From Actinomyces gerencseriae DSM 6844 (lineage in GTDB: Bacteria; Actinomycetota; Actinomycetes; Actinomycetales; Actinomycetaceae): a DNA stretch of 64,000 nucleotides. Numbering within the stretch: position 1 is the first letter of the stretch; every line of letters starts with the position of its first letter. The notes beneath the pieces were generated by a model. That model saw only the letters and a list, made by a program, of their open reading frames with translations. It ran no database searches and was not told the DNA's origin. The stretch is taken from assembly GCF_000429265.1 (NCBI RefSeq), contig NZ_KE386872.1, positions 257,622 through 321,621 on the forward strand. The letters are read 5' to 3'. Below, one piece after another: positions 42,247 to 50,216 of this stretch. Both the position numbers and the translations under genes were made by a program.

Positions 42247-42641
42247 GCGGTCGTACGTGGGGGCGCGCGGTCGTACGTGGGGGCGCGCGGTCGTACCCGG
42301 GAGCGTGCGGTCGTACCTTAAATCCCTTCTAAGGTACGACCGCGTGGAGTTGCGTACGACCGCGTGCGGTAGGGATACGACCGCGCGGTTTTACATACGA
42401 CCGGGTGAGATTGCGTACGACCGCGCGGGGCCGATGGCGCACGATGTCGAAGCGGTGTGCGCTCCCAGGCGCTGCGGGCTCCGCAGGCCAGCGGTGCACG
42501 GGCTGGCGGCGCGCAGCGGTGAGCATGCAGTGCTGGGCTGCGCAGCGGCGGGCTCCACCGGTACAGATCGGCGCAGGGCCGCGATGGCGCAGGCCGGCGC
42601 AGGGCCGCGTCGGCACAGACCAGCGCCGGGCTCCACAGGCC
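42247..42641 (+). repeat. GTCGTAC inverted array, copy A
   Basis: Four direct copies of GCGGTCGTAC at 42247, 42267, 42287 and 42307 (20-bp spacing) are followed by a central hairpin: 42308-42320 pairs with 42330-42342, a 13-bp perfect stem with a 9-nt loop. Five inverted copies of (G)TACGACCG then run to about 42425, again about 20 bp apart. A GC-rich flank to about 42641 is shared with copy C. It fills most of the gap before the AbiEi/DUF559 gene. Confidence 0.85.
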
Positions 42642-42717
42642 GACGTCGTGACACCTATATCCACAGGGTGGAACGCCGTCGTGACGCCTCCGCCCTCCTC
42701 GGAGGCACGCTCGCATC

Positions 42718-43716
42718 ATGGAAACCTATCCCGAGCCGCCCCGGCTCCCGCCCGTCGTCACCTCACCCGGCCCGCCGACGTTCATGGCTCATCCGGTCAG
42801 GCTTCTGCGTGGACTCTACGCCGATCTCCACTCCTCCGGTGCGCCCCCGTGGGAAGTGGCGCACTCGCTCAGCCTGGCCCGTTGCGTCGCCGCCTGCCAG
42901 GTAGTCACCTCGGCGCGTTGTCTCAGTCATGAGTCGGCCGCCCTGGTTCATGGGCTATCAGTCCGCGGATGGGAGCCGGACGTCAGCGTCGTCGTCCCCT
43001 CGAAACCCCGACGCCCGGGAACTCGTGTTCCGTCGATGCGAGGAGGGAGGACGGACGTGCTTCTTCGCCGACGCAGTCTTCGCATGCCCGACGACGACAT
43101 CACCACCGTCTCCGGGCTTCCCGTCACCACTGTGCTACGCACGGTTCTCGACTGCGCCTTCGACGTGCCGCCGAGCGAATCCATCTGCATCGCGGACTCG
43201 GCGCTGCGCGCTCTCGTCCGTCCCACGCGTGATCAGCGCACCGCTTCGGAGCATCGTGCGGCCACCATTCGGCGTCGGCTTCAGGATGAGCTGGAGGCCA
43301 TGGCGGGCAGGTCGGGCGCCAGGCGCGCACGAGCGGTCATCGCAATCGCCTCCCCCTTCGCCGAGTCTCCCGGGGAGTCGATCATGCGGTGCTTCGTCAC
43401 GGCTCTGGGTCTGCCTGCACCTGTTCCGCAGCCCGGCGTCGAGGACGGCATCGAGGTCGTGGTCTACTTCCCGGACCTGGCCTGGCCGGCGCTCAAGATC
43501 TATCTGGAGTTCGATGGTCGGTTGAAGTACGAGTCCGACGCCGATCTCTGGCGGGAGAAGAAGCGTCGGGACGCGCTGGCGCGCTTGGGGTGGCGCGGTG
43601 AGCACGTCACCTGGGACGACCTTCGCAATCCCGCCCGGTTGTGCGCCAAGATCCTTGCGCTCTTCCCGCCCGAGATCGTTCACCGGGCCCGACTGGTGCC
43701 CGAGTTGTGGGCCTGA
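42718..43716 (+). CDS. AbiEi-type/DUF559 domain protein
   Basis: The 332-residue protein has an N-terminal part like AbiEi-family antitoxin/transcription factors (S-H-E-S-A-A-L-V-H-G-L and V-S-G-L-P-V-T-T-V-L-R-T-V-L-D). The C-terminal domain resembles DUF559/Vsr-like nuclease folds (L-E-F-D-G-R-L-K-Y ... R-E-K-K-R-R-D-A-L-A-R-L-G-W). Such proteins are common in actinobacteria, often without an AbiEii partner, and none is seen here. The gene lies between two copies of the GTCGTAC array (42247 and 43767). Its role is unknown; a solitary defence-like or regulatory function is possible. Confidence 0.65.
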   Translation: METYPEPPRLPPVVTSPGPPTFMAHPVRLLRGLYADLHSSGAPPWEVAHSLSLARCVAACQVVTSARCLSHESAALVHGLSVRGWEPDVSVVVPSKPRRPGTRVPSMRGGRTDVLLRRRSLRMPDDDITTVSGLPVTTVLRTVLDCAFDVPPSESICIADSALRALVRPTRDQRTASEHRAATIRRRLQDELEAMAGRSGARRARAVIAIASPFAESPGESIMRCFVTALGLPAPVPQPGVEDGIEVVVYFPDLAWPALKIYLEFDGRLKYESDADLWREKKRRDALARLGWRGEHVTWDDLRNPARLCAKILALFPPEIVHRARLVPELWA

Positions 43717-43766
43717 GGCCGATGACGGTCTGCGCACCAGTGTCTTCCCGATCCGCTTCTTCGCGC

Positions 43767-44105
43767 GCGGTCGTACGTGGGGGTGCGTGGTCGTACCCGG
43801 GAGCGCGCGGTCGTACCCGGGAGCGCGCGGTCGTACCTTAGATCCCTTCTAAGGTACGACCGCGTGGAGTTAGGTACGACCGCGTGCGCCGGGGGTACGA
43901 CCGCGTGGAGTTAGGTACGACCGCGTGCGCCGGGGGTACGACCACGCGGAGTTGCGTACGACCGCGCGCGCCGGGGGTACGACCACGCGGCTTTACGTAC
44001 GACCGCGTGAGACCGCGTACGACCGCGCGTGCCCGGTGGCGCACGGCGACGAAGCGGCGCACGCTCCCGGGCGCTCCGGGCTCCACAGGCCGGCGCGCGC
44101 ACCCC
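43767..44105 (+). repeat. GTCGTAC inverted array, copy B
   Basis: Four direct copies (43767, 43787, 43807, 43827) lead into a 13-bp stem (43828-43840 with 43850-43862, loop 9 nt), followed by about nine inverted copies to about 44027. The flank to about 44105 matches copies A and C. The right arm is longer than in the other copies. Confidence 0.85.
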
Positions 44106-44166
44106 CTGCGAGGCGGCGTTCACAAGGGCTCAGCGGGGAGTGGGCCGACGGCCGTACCGTCGTGAC

Positions 44167-44394
44167 GTGACCTCTTTGAACATCGCCTTAGCCAAGGAGG
44201 ACGCCACCACCGGCGTCTCACTCGTCCCCGCCTCCGTCCCCGCCAGCTGGACGGGGCCCGCGTCGACCGCCTGTCAGACGCAGCTCGACACTCTTCGCAC
44301 CCTGCTCGTCGGACTCGATCCGCTCCTGGAGACGGCCGCTAGCGCCATGACGGCGCTCGACGACGCGGGCTACCAGTGCGGAGTCGTCGGATGA
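44167..44394 (+). CDS. WXG100-like small protein
   Basis: The 75-residue protein (GTG 44167) has S-W-T-G in its first third and helical flanks (T-A-C-Q-T-Q-L-D-T-L-R-T-L-L), the layout of WXG100 proteins, although somewhat short. Its stop overlaps the start of the next gene (ATGA), which encodes a large effector-like protein. They likely form a partner pair for type VII-like export. Confidence 0.6.
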   Translation: MTSLNIALAKEDATTGVSLVPASVPASWTGPASTACQTQLDTLRTLLVGLDPLLETAASAMTALDDAGYQCGVVG

Positions 44395-46562
44395 GTGTCG
44401 CGACGGCCTCCCCGCCCTCCCAGCAGGAGGCCGGGGCCCCATCTCAGCAGGCGATGGACGGGAGGGACATCTGCGAGCCGGGGGAGGCCCTCCTCGCGGC
44501 CGACAGGTCCGTCCACAACACCAGGGACCCCTTCCCCGAGACGACCCTGGGCGACGCGATGCCGCGCTGCGCGAGCGGTCCGCCCTCGAAGGCCCACGGC
44601 GTCAGTCCTCCGACGGCGGGCGACGGCGACGGGTCGGCAACCCTGTCCTGGCCCGGGATGACCGCCGGAGTCACCGCCGTCGTGTCGGGCGGCACCTACG
44701 CGGTCGATACCGGCGCCCTGACCGGCTTCGCCACCACGCTCACCGATGCCGCCGGATACCTTGACGACGCCCGCGCGCACGTCCTCGATGCCGAGGCCGA
44801 GGCGCGGGCCGCCATCGCCCCGCCCGAGTCGGACGAGGAGTCGTCGGGCGCGCTCTCCCGGGGAGACGGCTCGGCCAGCACCGGCGCCACCTGGTCCGAC
44901 CCCATGTGCTACTCGGGCTTCGGCGGCGCGGGGCTCCCCTCCTGCGGCGCCTCACGGGACCCGTGGCGGGAGCCGTCCGGCTTCGAGGCGCTGCGCACCA
45001 GCGCGATCGACGCCGCCACGGCGCTGACGACGGGCGTCGGCTCCCTCCAGGACGCGGCCGACTCCCTGCGCACTCTCGCCGCCGATGTCACGGCCTGCGT
45101 TCGCGTCTACGACGGAGCCGAGTCCGGCGCCTCCACCGCGACGCGGGCCGGCGGAGGCGCCGGACTCGGCTCTCTCGGCGCGGCCTCCTGGGGCGCGCTG
45201 GGCCTCCTCATGGGGACGACCTCGCCCGCGGGGCTCCTCCTCCTGCTCGGTGCCGGCAAGGCCGTGACGAACCCCGGTCTGACCGCGCACGCCGACGGCG
45301 ACCTCGCCGACGTCCTGGACGATCTCGCCGTCGTCATGTCCGACGCCGACCTGTCCGAGTGGGTGAGGAAGGACCTGATGACGATCGCGGTCCTGGTGGA
45401 CTACGCCCGGGCCGCGAGGACGGGTCGCGAGGGGGCTGCCGTCGAGACCTACCTGGCCGGCGTCGCGGAGCGGCTCGACCCGGAGATCAGCAGGAAGCTC
45501 CCCGCCGAGGTCATGACCGATGGGGGCCGGATGGTCCCCGCCTCGTCGCTGACCCCGATGGAGCGCGTCGCCTACTACATGTCCATACTCTCCGCGGGGG
45601 TCGCCGCCAAGCGCTATGGCGATCCGAGCGGTACCACCGTCACCGTGCGCGGTGGTCCCTCCGTCACCATTCCGCCGGCCGCCGAGGACCCGATGGCGTG
45701 GGGCGCCGCCGTGCCCGCTCTCACCGGGTCCGACGGCGCCGAGGCGCAGGGGGCGGCGAACGGGGCGGCGCTGAGCAGGCCGCTGGGCACGGCCGCGGAC
45801 GTCATCCGCTACAGCGACTCGCTCAAGGCGGAGGACGACGACCCCTCCAGCGGCGTCATCGGAATCGTGCGCACCATGCACGCCGATGGCACGAGCTCGT
45901 GGGTCGTGGTCGTGCCGGGCACCACCGACTGGGGCCTGGGCGGCACCAACCCGCAGGATCTCCTGACCAATCTGCAGGCCGTGGCCGGGGCGCCGAACGA
46001 CATGGAGAGCGCCGTGGTCACCGCCATGCGCCGGGCGGGGATCGGCCCGGACGATCCGGTGGGGCTCTACGGTCATTCGCAGGGGGCCATCGTGGCTGCG
46101 AACATCGCGGCGGACCCCGCCGTCAACGAGAGGTACAACGTCACGACCCTGCTGACGGCCGGTGGGCCCACGGCCGGGGCCGATCTGCCCGACAACGTCA
46201 ACGCGCTGCACATCGAGAACAATGCCGACGCCGTTCCCGGCCTGGACGGCGCGCCCACCCCGCGCACGCCCACGCGCACCGTCGTGACCGTGGACACCAC
46301 CGGCTCCGGCGCGCCTGGCTACCCGCACGGGGGCGGCGTCTACGCCGATGCCGTCGAGGGCATGCGCGGGGATCCGACGATCGACGCGTGGACCGAGCGG
46401 CTGGGAGCGCTCACCGGTACGGATGAGCAGGGGGCGACGACGAGCGCTTTCGTGTTCGACGTCACCCGTAGCACGACCGGTGCGTCCTCGCGGGCCGACC
46501 TCACCATGCTCGCTCTCGGGCGCGAGCCGCAGACGGAGCCGCAGGCCGGTGAGCCGTCGTGA
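44391..46562 (+). CDS. WXG-associated protein with alpha/beta-hydrolase domain
   Basis: The 723-residue protein begins (ATG 44391) with a disordered Pro/Ser-rich part and a long helical, Ala-rich region (about 100-300) compatible with a secretion domain. The C-terminal half contains an alpha/beta-hydrolase: nucleophile motif G-H-S-Q-G-A, an acidic residue candidate in N-N-A-D-A-V-P-G-L-D and a His candidate in G-Y-P-H-G-G-G-V-Y. A lipase/esterase activity outside the cell is likely, analogous to hydrolase effectors of type VII systems. The substrate and any immunity protein are unknown. Confidence 0.65.
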   Translation: MSVATASPPSQQEAGAPSQQAMDGRDICEPGEALLAADRSVHNTRDPFPETTLGDAMPRCASGPPSKAHGVSPPTAGDGDGSATLSWPGMTAGVTAVVSGGTYAVDTGALTGFATTLTDAAGYLDDARAHVLDAEAEARAAIAPPESDEESSGALSRGDGSASTGATWSDPMCYSGFGGAGLPSCGASRDPWREPSGFEALRTSAIDAATALTTGVGSLQDAADSLRTLAADVTACVRVYDGAESGASTATRAGGGAGLGSLGAASWGALGLLMGTTSPAGLLLLLGAGKAVTNPGLTAHADGDLADVLDDLAVVMSDADLSEWVRKDLMTIAVLVDYARAARTGREGAAVETYLAGVAERLDPEISRKLPAEVMTDGGRMVPASSLTPMERVAYYMSILSAGVAAKRYGDPSGTTVTVRGGPSVTIPPAAEDPMAWGAAVPALTGSDGAEAQGAANGAALSRPLGTAADVIRYSDSLKAEDDDPSSGVIGIVRTMHADGTSSWVVVVPGTTDWGLGGTNPQDLLTNLQAVAGAPNDMESAVVTAMRRAGIGPDDPVGLYGHSQGAIVAANIAADPAVNERYNVTTLLTAGGPTAGADLPDNVNALHIENNADAVPGLDGAPTPRTPTRTVVTVDTTGSGAPGYPHGGGVYADAVEGMRGDPTIDAWTERLGALTGTDEQGATTSAFVFDVTRSTTGASSRADLTMLALGREPQTEPQAGEPS

Positions 46563-46627
46563 TGCGCGGGCGCGTCTCCCGGGCCGACGCCGTCGAGGGG
46601 CCGCGTGCGCCGCCGTCGAGGCGCGCG

Positions 46628-47035
46628 CTAGTCGTCGCGCGAACCGACGACGCCCACCACCAGGGCGGAGGCGATCGAGACCAGGATCGAGCCGAGGATC
46701 GCCGACCCGAAGGAGTCCACGTGCAGTCCCAGGGTGAGTCCCGCCTGCGCGCCGACGCCGACGAGCCTGTCCGTGATGGCGCTCGTCAGCAGCAGCATCG
46801 CCCCGTTGACGACGAGGGCGAACAGGCCGAAGGTCAGGACGTACAGCGGGAAGGCGAGGAACCGCGCCACGGGTTTGATCAGTGAGTTCACGAGAGCCAG
46901 GACGAGGCCGACCACGAGCAGGTTGGCGATCGTCATGAGCGTCGTCGGCGTACCCGGCACGTCCATTCCCCTGATGAAGGTGGTCGCCAGCCAGAGGCCG
47001 ACGGCGTTGCCGATCGTGCGTACGAGGAACTCCAT
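46628..47035 (-). CDS. phage holin family / DUF360-like membrane protein
   Basis: The 135-residue protein (ATG 47035) has four hydrophobic helices and the typical N-S-L-I-K-P motif of the family formerly annotated as membrane protein of unknown function/holin superfamily IV. No phage genes are nearby, so a housekeeping role is more likely. The gene stands alone. Confidence 0.75.
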   Translation of the reverse strand: MEFLVRTIGNAVGLWLATTFIRGMDVPGTPTTLMTIANLLVVGLVLALVNSLIKPVARFLAFPLYVLTFGLFALVVNGAMLLLTSAITDRLVGVGAQAGLTLGLHVDSFGSAILGSILVSIASALVVGVVGSRDD

Positions 47036-47315
47036 GAGGTTATTGTCCCACGCGCTCCTGAGACGCGGCTGTGCTCGGTGCCCGGCGGACCGGAGCGACG
47101 GGCGGCGCGCCCCGGCGCGCCCGGGCTGCCGGCCTCGGCGAGCCGGCTGATCACGGACGCGATGAGGCGCGCCCCGGCGCGCCCCGGCGCGCCCGCGCTG
47201 CCGCCCGGCGGACGGGCGGCAGCCGGGGGCGCTCCCGCTCGTCCGGGGACCGGGCCTCCTGACGGCCCGTCGATCGGCTCCGACCCGCCCCGCGCCCCGG
47301 TGAGAGGATGCGGCC

Positions 47316-48404
47316 ATGAGCAGTGCCTCCACCCCCGTTCACATCCGCGACGCCGTCCGCTCCCTGCCCGGCTACGTGCCCGGGGCGCGCCCGAGCGGCG
47401 GCCGGGTCGCGAAGCTCTCCAGCAACGAGCTCCCCTACCCGCCGCAGCCGGGGGTGCTGTCGGCCCTCGCCGAGGCCGCGTCGGGCGCCAACCGCTACCC
47501 CGAGATGGCGGCGGACTCGCTCGTGGCGGTGCTCGCCGAGCGGCACGGGGTCGACGCCGAGCGGGTCGTCGTCGGCAACGGGTCGGTCGCCCTCATCCAG
47601 CACGTGCTGGACGCGGTGTGCGACGAGGGGGACGACGTCGTCGTGCCGTGGCGCTCCTTCGAGGCCTATCCGATCTGCATCGCCATCGCCGGGGCGCGGG
47701 CGACCAGGGTGCCGCTGACGGCCGACGGCCGCCACGACGTGGCCGCCATGGCCGCCGCCGTCACACCGCGTACCCGCGCCGTCATCGCCTGCACGCCCAA
47801 CAACCCGACCGGGCCGGCGCTGAGCGGCGCCGAGCTGGTCGCACTGCTCGACGGCGTGCCCGAGCGGGCGCTCGTGCTCGTGGACGAGGCCTACCTCGAC
47901 TTCGTCACCGACGACGCCGTCGGTGACGCGCTGACCCTGGTGGACCGCTACCCGAACCTGGTGGTGTCGCGGACGTTCTCCAAGGCGCACGCCCTGGCCG
48001 GGATGCGAGTCGGCTACCTCGTGGCGGCGCCCGCGATCGCCGCTGCGATCCGCAGCGTGGCGACGCCCTTCGGGGTGGGGCTGGTGGCGCAGGCCGCGGC
48101 CATCGCCGCCAGCCGGCCCGGGGCCCTGGCCACCACGGCGCAGCGTGCGGCCGCCGTGGCCCGGGAACGGGAGCGCGTGCTGGCGGCGCTGCGCGCGCAG
48201 GGGTGGGCGGTGCCCGATGCGCAGGGGAACTTCTACTGGCTCGGCGTGGGGGAGGCGACGGCGCGCCTGGCGGAGCACTTCGCCGGGGCCGGGGTGCTCG
48301 TGCGGCCCTTCGCCGGGGAGGGCGTGCGCGTCTCGGTGGGGACGCGAGAGGAGAACGACCGGGTGCTCGCGGCCGCCGCTGCGTGGGACGGTCCGCGCGG
48401 CTGA
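47316..48404 (+). CDS. hisC: histidinol-phosphate/aromatic aminotransferase
   Basis: The 362-residue PLP enzyme belongs to the HisC/aromatic aminotransferase group of fold type I. S-S-N-E-L-P-Y-P-P lies near the N-terminus and the PLP lysine is in R-T-F-S-K-A-H-A-L-A-G-M-R-V-G-Y. Conserved N-N-P-T-G is present. Because no other his gene is close, a stand-alone HisC2/phenylalanine aminotransferase (Pat) function is equally likely. Length agrees with both. Confidence 0.82.
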   Translation: MSSASTPVHIRDAVRSLPGYVPGARPSGGRVAKLSSNELPYPPQPGVLSALAEAASGANRYPEMAADSLVAVLAERHGVDAERVVVGNGSVALIQHVLDAVCDEGDDVVVPWRSFEAYPICIAIAGARATRVPLTADGRHDVAAMAAAVTPRTRAVIACTPNNPTGPALSGAELVALLDGVPERALVLVDEAYLDFVTDDAVGDALTLVDRYPNLVVSRTFSKAHALAGMRVGYLVAAPAIAAAIRSVATPFGVGLVAQAAAIAASRPGALATTAQRAAAVARERERVLAALRAQGWAVPDAQGNFYWLGVGEATARLAEHFAGAGVLVRPFAGEGVRVSVGTREENDRVLAAAAAWDGPRG

Positions 48405-48548
48405 CGGCTCATGCGAATGGCGCGGACCCCGGTTCGGTGGGAATCTGGGCGGTGCGAACCCTGCGGATCTTCAACGCGTGGATCAATGATCGGGACTCGA
48501 TCCGCGGCTGCGACGTCGGGCCCGGAGCATCGGAGGCATCGTGAGACG

Positions 48549-48877
48549 ATGAACGAGTATCCGACTGCGGTCATGACTCTTGGCGCCGGGCTGCTGGGCG
48601 GTTGCCGTCGTCGTGCCGGTGACGTCGGTGGCGCAACCGGTTCGATCCCGCGACCGTCGAGGTCACGTTCATCAGCGGACCCGCCGACTGCGAGGGCGTC
48701 TACGCTCAGGTGGTCGAGACGGATCAGGATGTGACGATCAACGTGAGTCCGGGTGGCCTTCCGAGCGCCGGACCATGTGAGGACATCGCCCTGGAGTCGG
48801 CTGTCAGGGTCGCTCTCGGCCAGGATCTGGGCGACCGCCGGGTTCGTCAGGACACCGCTGAGTCCACTGACGGATGA
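48549..48877 (+). pseudogene. frameshifted small secreted protein
   Basis: ATG 48549 opens a short hydrophobic start (A-V-M-T-L-G-A-G-L-L-G-G). Protein-like sequence then resumes in another frame from about 48638 to TGA 48875-48877: F-D-P-A-T-V-E-V-T-F-I-S-G-P-A-D-C-E-G and G-P-C-E-D-I-A-L-E-S-A-V. The two Cys could form a disulfide in an exported domain. A stop at 48620 in the second frame shows the halves are not joined. It is a decayed small lipoprotein/secreted protein, or carries sequence errors. Confidence 0.5.
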
Positions 48878-48930
48878 TCGGCGCGGCCCGCCCCGGTCGT
48901 GCGCTCCCACTCGGGGCCATCGCCCGAGCG

Positions 48931-50103
48931 CTACGCCGTCGTGATCGACACCAGGAAGACCAGCTCGAGCACCACCTCGACCAGCCCCATCGTCCCGGGT
49001 CGCAGCGGCCGGTGCCGCTGCTCGACCAGCCTCCACTGCCAGCGCGGCATGACCAGGGACCGCACCGCCAGCACCACCCAGAGCGCCGCGTGCAGCCACG
49101 GCAGCCATCCCCCGGCGGCCAGCCACACGGCCCCCGCCGCCACGGCCGCGTGCGCCGCCACCGTCCAGGCCAGGAGCCGGTTGTTGAAGCGCTCCCGGAT
49201 CATCGACTTGATGTACGGCACCGTCCCGCAGAAGTACGCCGCCGTCGACGCCGTCACCAACCACATCCACGGCCAGCCCGCCAGCTCGCCGTTGGGGCTC
49301 GCGCCGGGCAGCGCCGTGTTGTTCCCGCCGGTCCCGAGGAATCCGCCCGCCCCTCTGACGGCCAGGCTGTACGTCACCGCGGCGATGAGGCTCGCCGCCG
49401 CCGTCGTCGCCAGCCCGGAGGGCAGCGAGCGCTCGCGCCCGCGCCACACCTCCCACAGGGCGATGGCGAACAGCGGCAGCATCGGCACCGCCCACTGCAG
49501 CAGGTGCGGGGCGGCGACCAGGGTCAGCAGCATGAGCACGCCGGTCCACCCGGTGTACACCGCCAACGGCACGACCAGTAGCGCCCGCTTGCGCGCGGAC
49601 CGCGTGCGCAGCCACTGCGACCAAGCCCAGTAGGTGAGGTAGGCGCCCCACCAGGACGGGATGAAGAGCAGGTTGACCCAGCTGAAGCCGCCCACGACCC
49701 AGCCGATGATCGCCGGCATGACGAGCATCGACCAGGCGCCGTGCTGATTGGGCACCCAGGCGCGCCGGCCCGGCTGCTGGCGGATCCTCTCCTGCCTGCG
49801 CCGCTCGGACTGGATGAAGGTCCCGCCCTCGCGGGTCCTCGCGGGACGGCGGGGCCTGCCGGTGGCGAGCAGGATGTCGTCGTCGGGGCCGGGCCGGGAC
49901 TGCTGGTAGGGGATGCCGGAGCGCGGCTCCCGTCCCCCGGCGGGGGAGACGGCGTCCCGATCGGAGGGTGCCGAGGGCGCGGCGGAGGGGACCGCCTCGG
50001 ACGGGGACGCCCCCGCGGTCGGGGCGCCGTCGTCCGGAGCCGGGTCGCCGGAGACGTACTCGACGTGGCGGTCGGAGGGGCCCGAGGGGCGTTGCTGACT
50101 CAC
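48931..50103 (-). CDS. YwiC-like family membrane protein
   Basis: The 390-residue protein has a disordered cytoplasmic N-terminus (about 110 residues) and then W-V-P-N-Q-H-G-A-W-S-M-L, the signature start of the YwiC-like family, followed by about 8-9 transmembrane helices. The conserved motif P-Y-I-K-S-M-I-R-E-R lies between later helices. The function of the family is not established. A paralogue with the same motif order is at 52537-53583. Confidence 0.8.
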   Translation of the reverse strand: MSQQRPSGPSDRHVEYVSGDPAPDDGAPTAGASPSEAVPSAAPSAPSDRDAVSPAGGREPRSGIPYQQSRPGPDDDILLATGRPRRPARTREGGTFIQSERRRQERIRQQPGRRAWVPNQHGAWSMLVMPAIIGWVVGGFSWVNLLFIPSWWGAYLTYWAWSQWLRTRSARKRALLVVPLAVYTGWTGVLMLLTLVAAPHLLQWAVPMLPLFAIALWEVWRGRERSLPSGLATTAAASLIAAVTYSLAVRGAGGFLGTGGNNTALPGASPNGELAGWPWMWLVTASTAAYFCGTVPYIKSMIRERFNNRLLAWTVAAHAAVAAGAVWLAAGGWLPWLHAALWVVLAVRSLVMPRWQWRLVEQRHRPLRPGTMGLVEVVLELVFLVSITTA

Positions 50104-50216
50104 GAAATCAGCCTAGATCAGCCTCGCGAGCGCGTGCCGGCTCGGCACCCGGGCGGATCGGGGCGGATCGACGTCGGGTCCCGCGTGCCGTCGGGGCCGG
50201 GGCGCCGGGAGACGCG

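Noticed and set aside
42209..42904. Open frames across the GTCGTAC arrays
   Set aside because: They are by-products of the repeats; the periodic Arg/Thr/Tyr content comes from the motif read in frame.
46628..47035. A prophage remnant based on the holin-family protein
   Set aside because: No phage structural, lysis or integrase gene is nearby and this membrane family is common in chromosomes.
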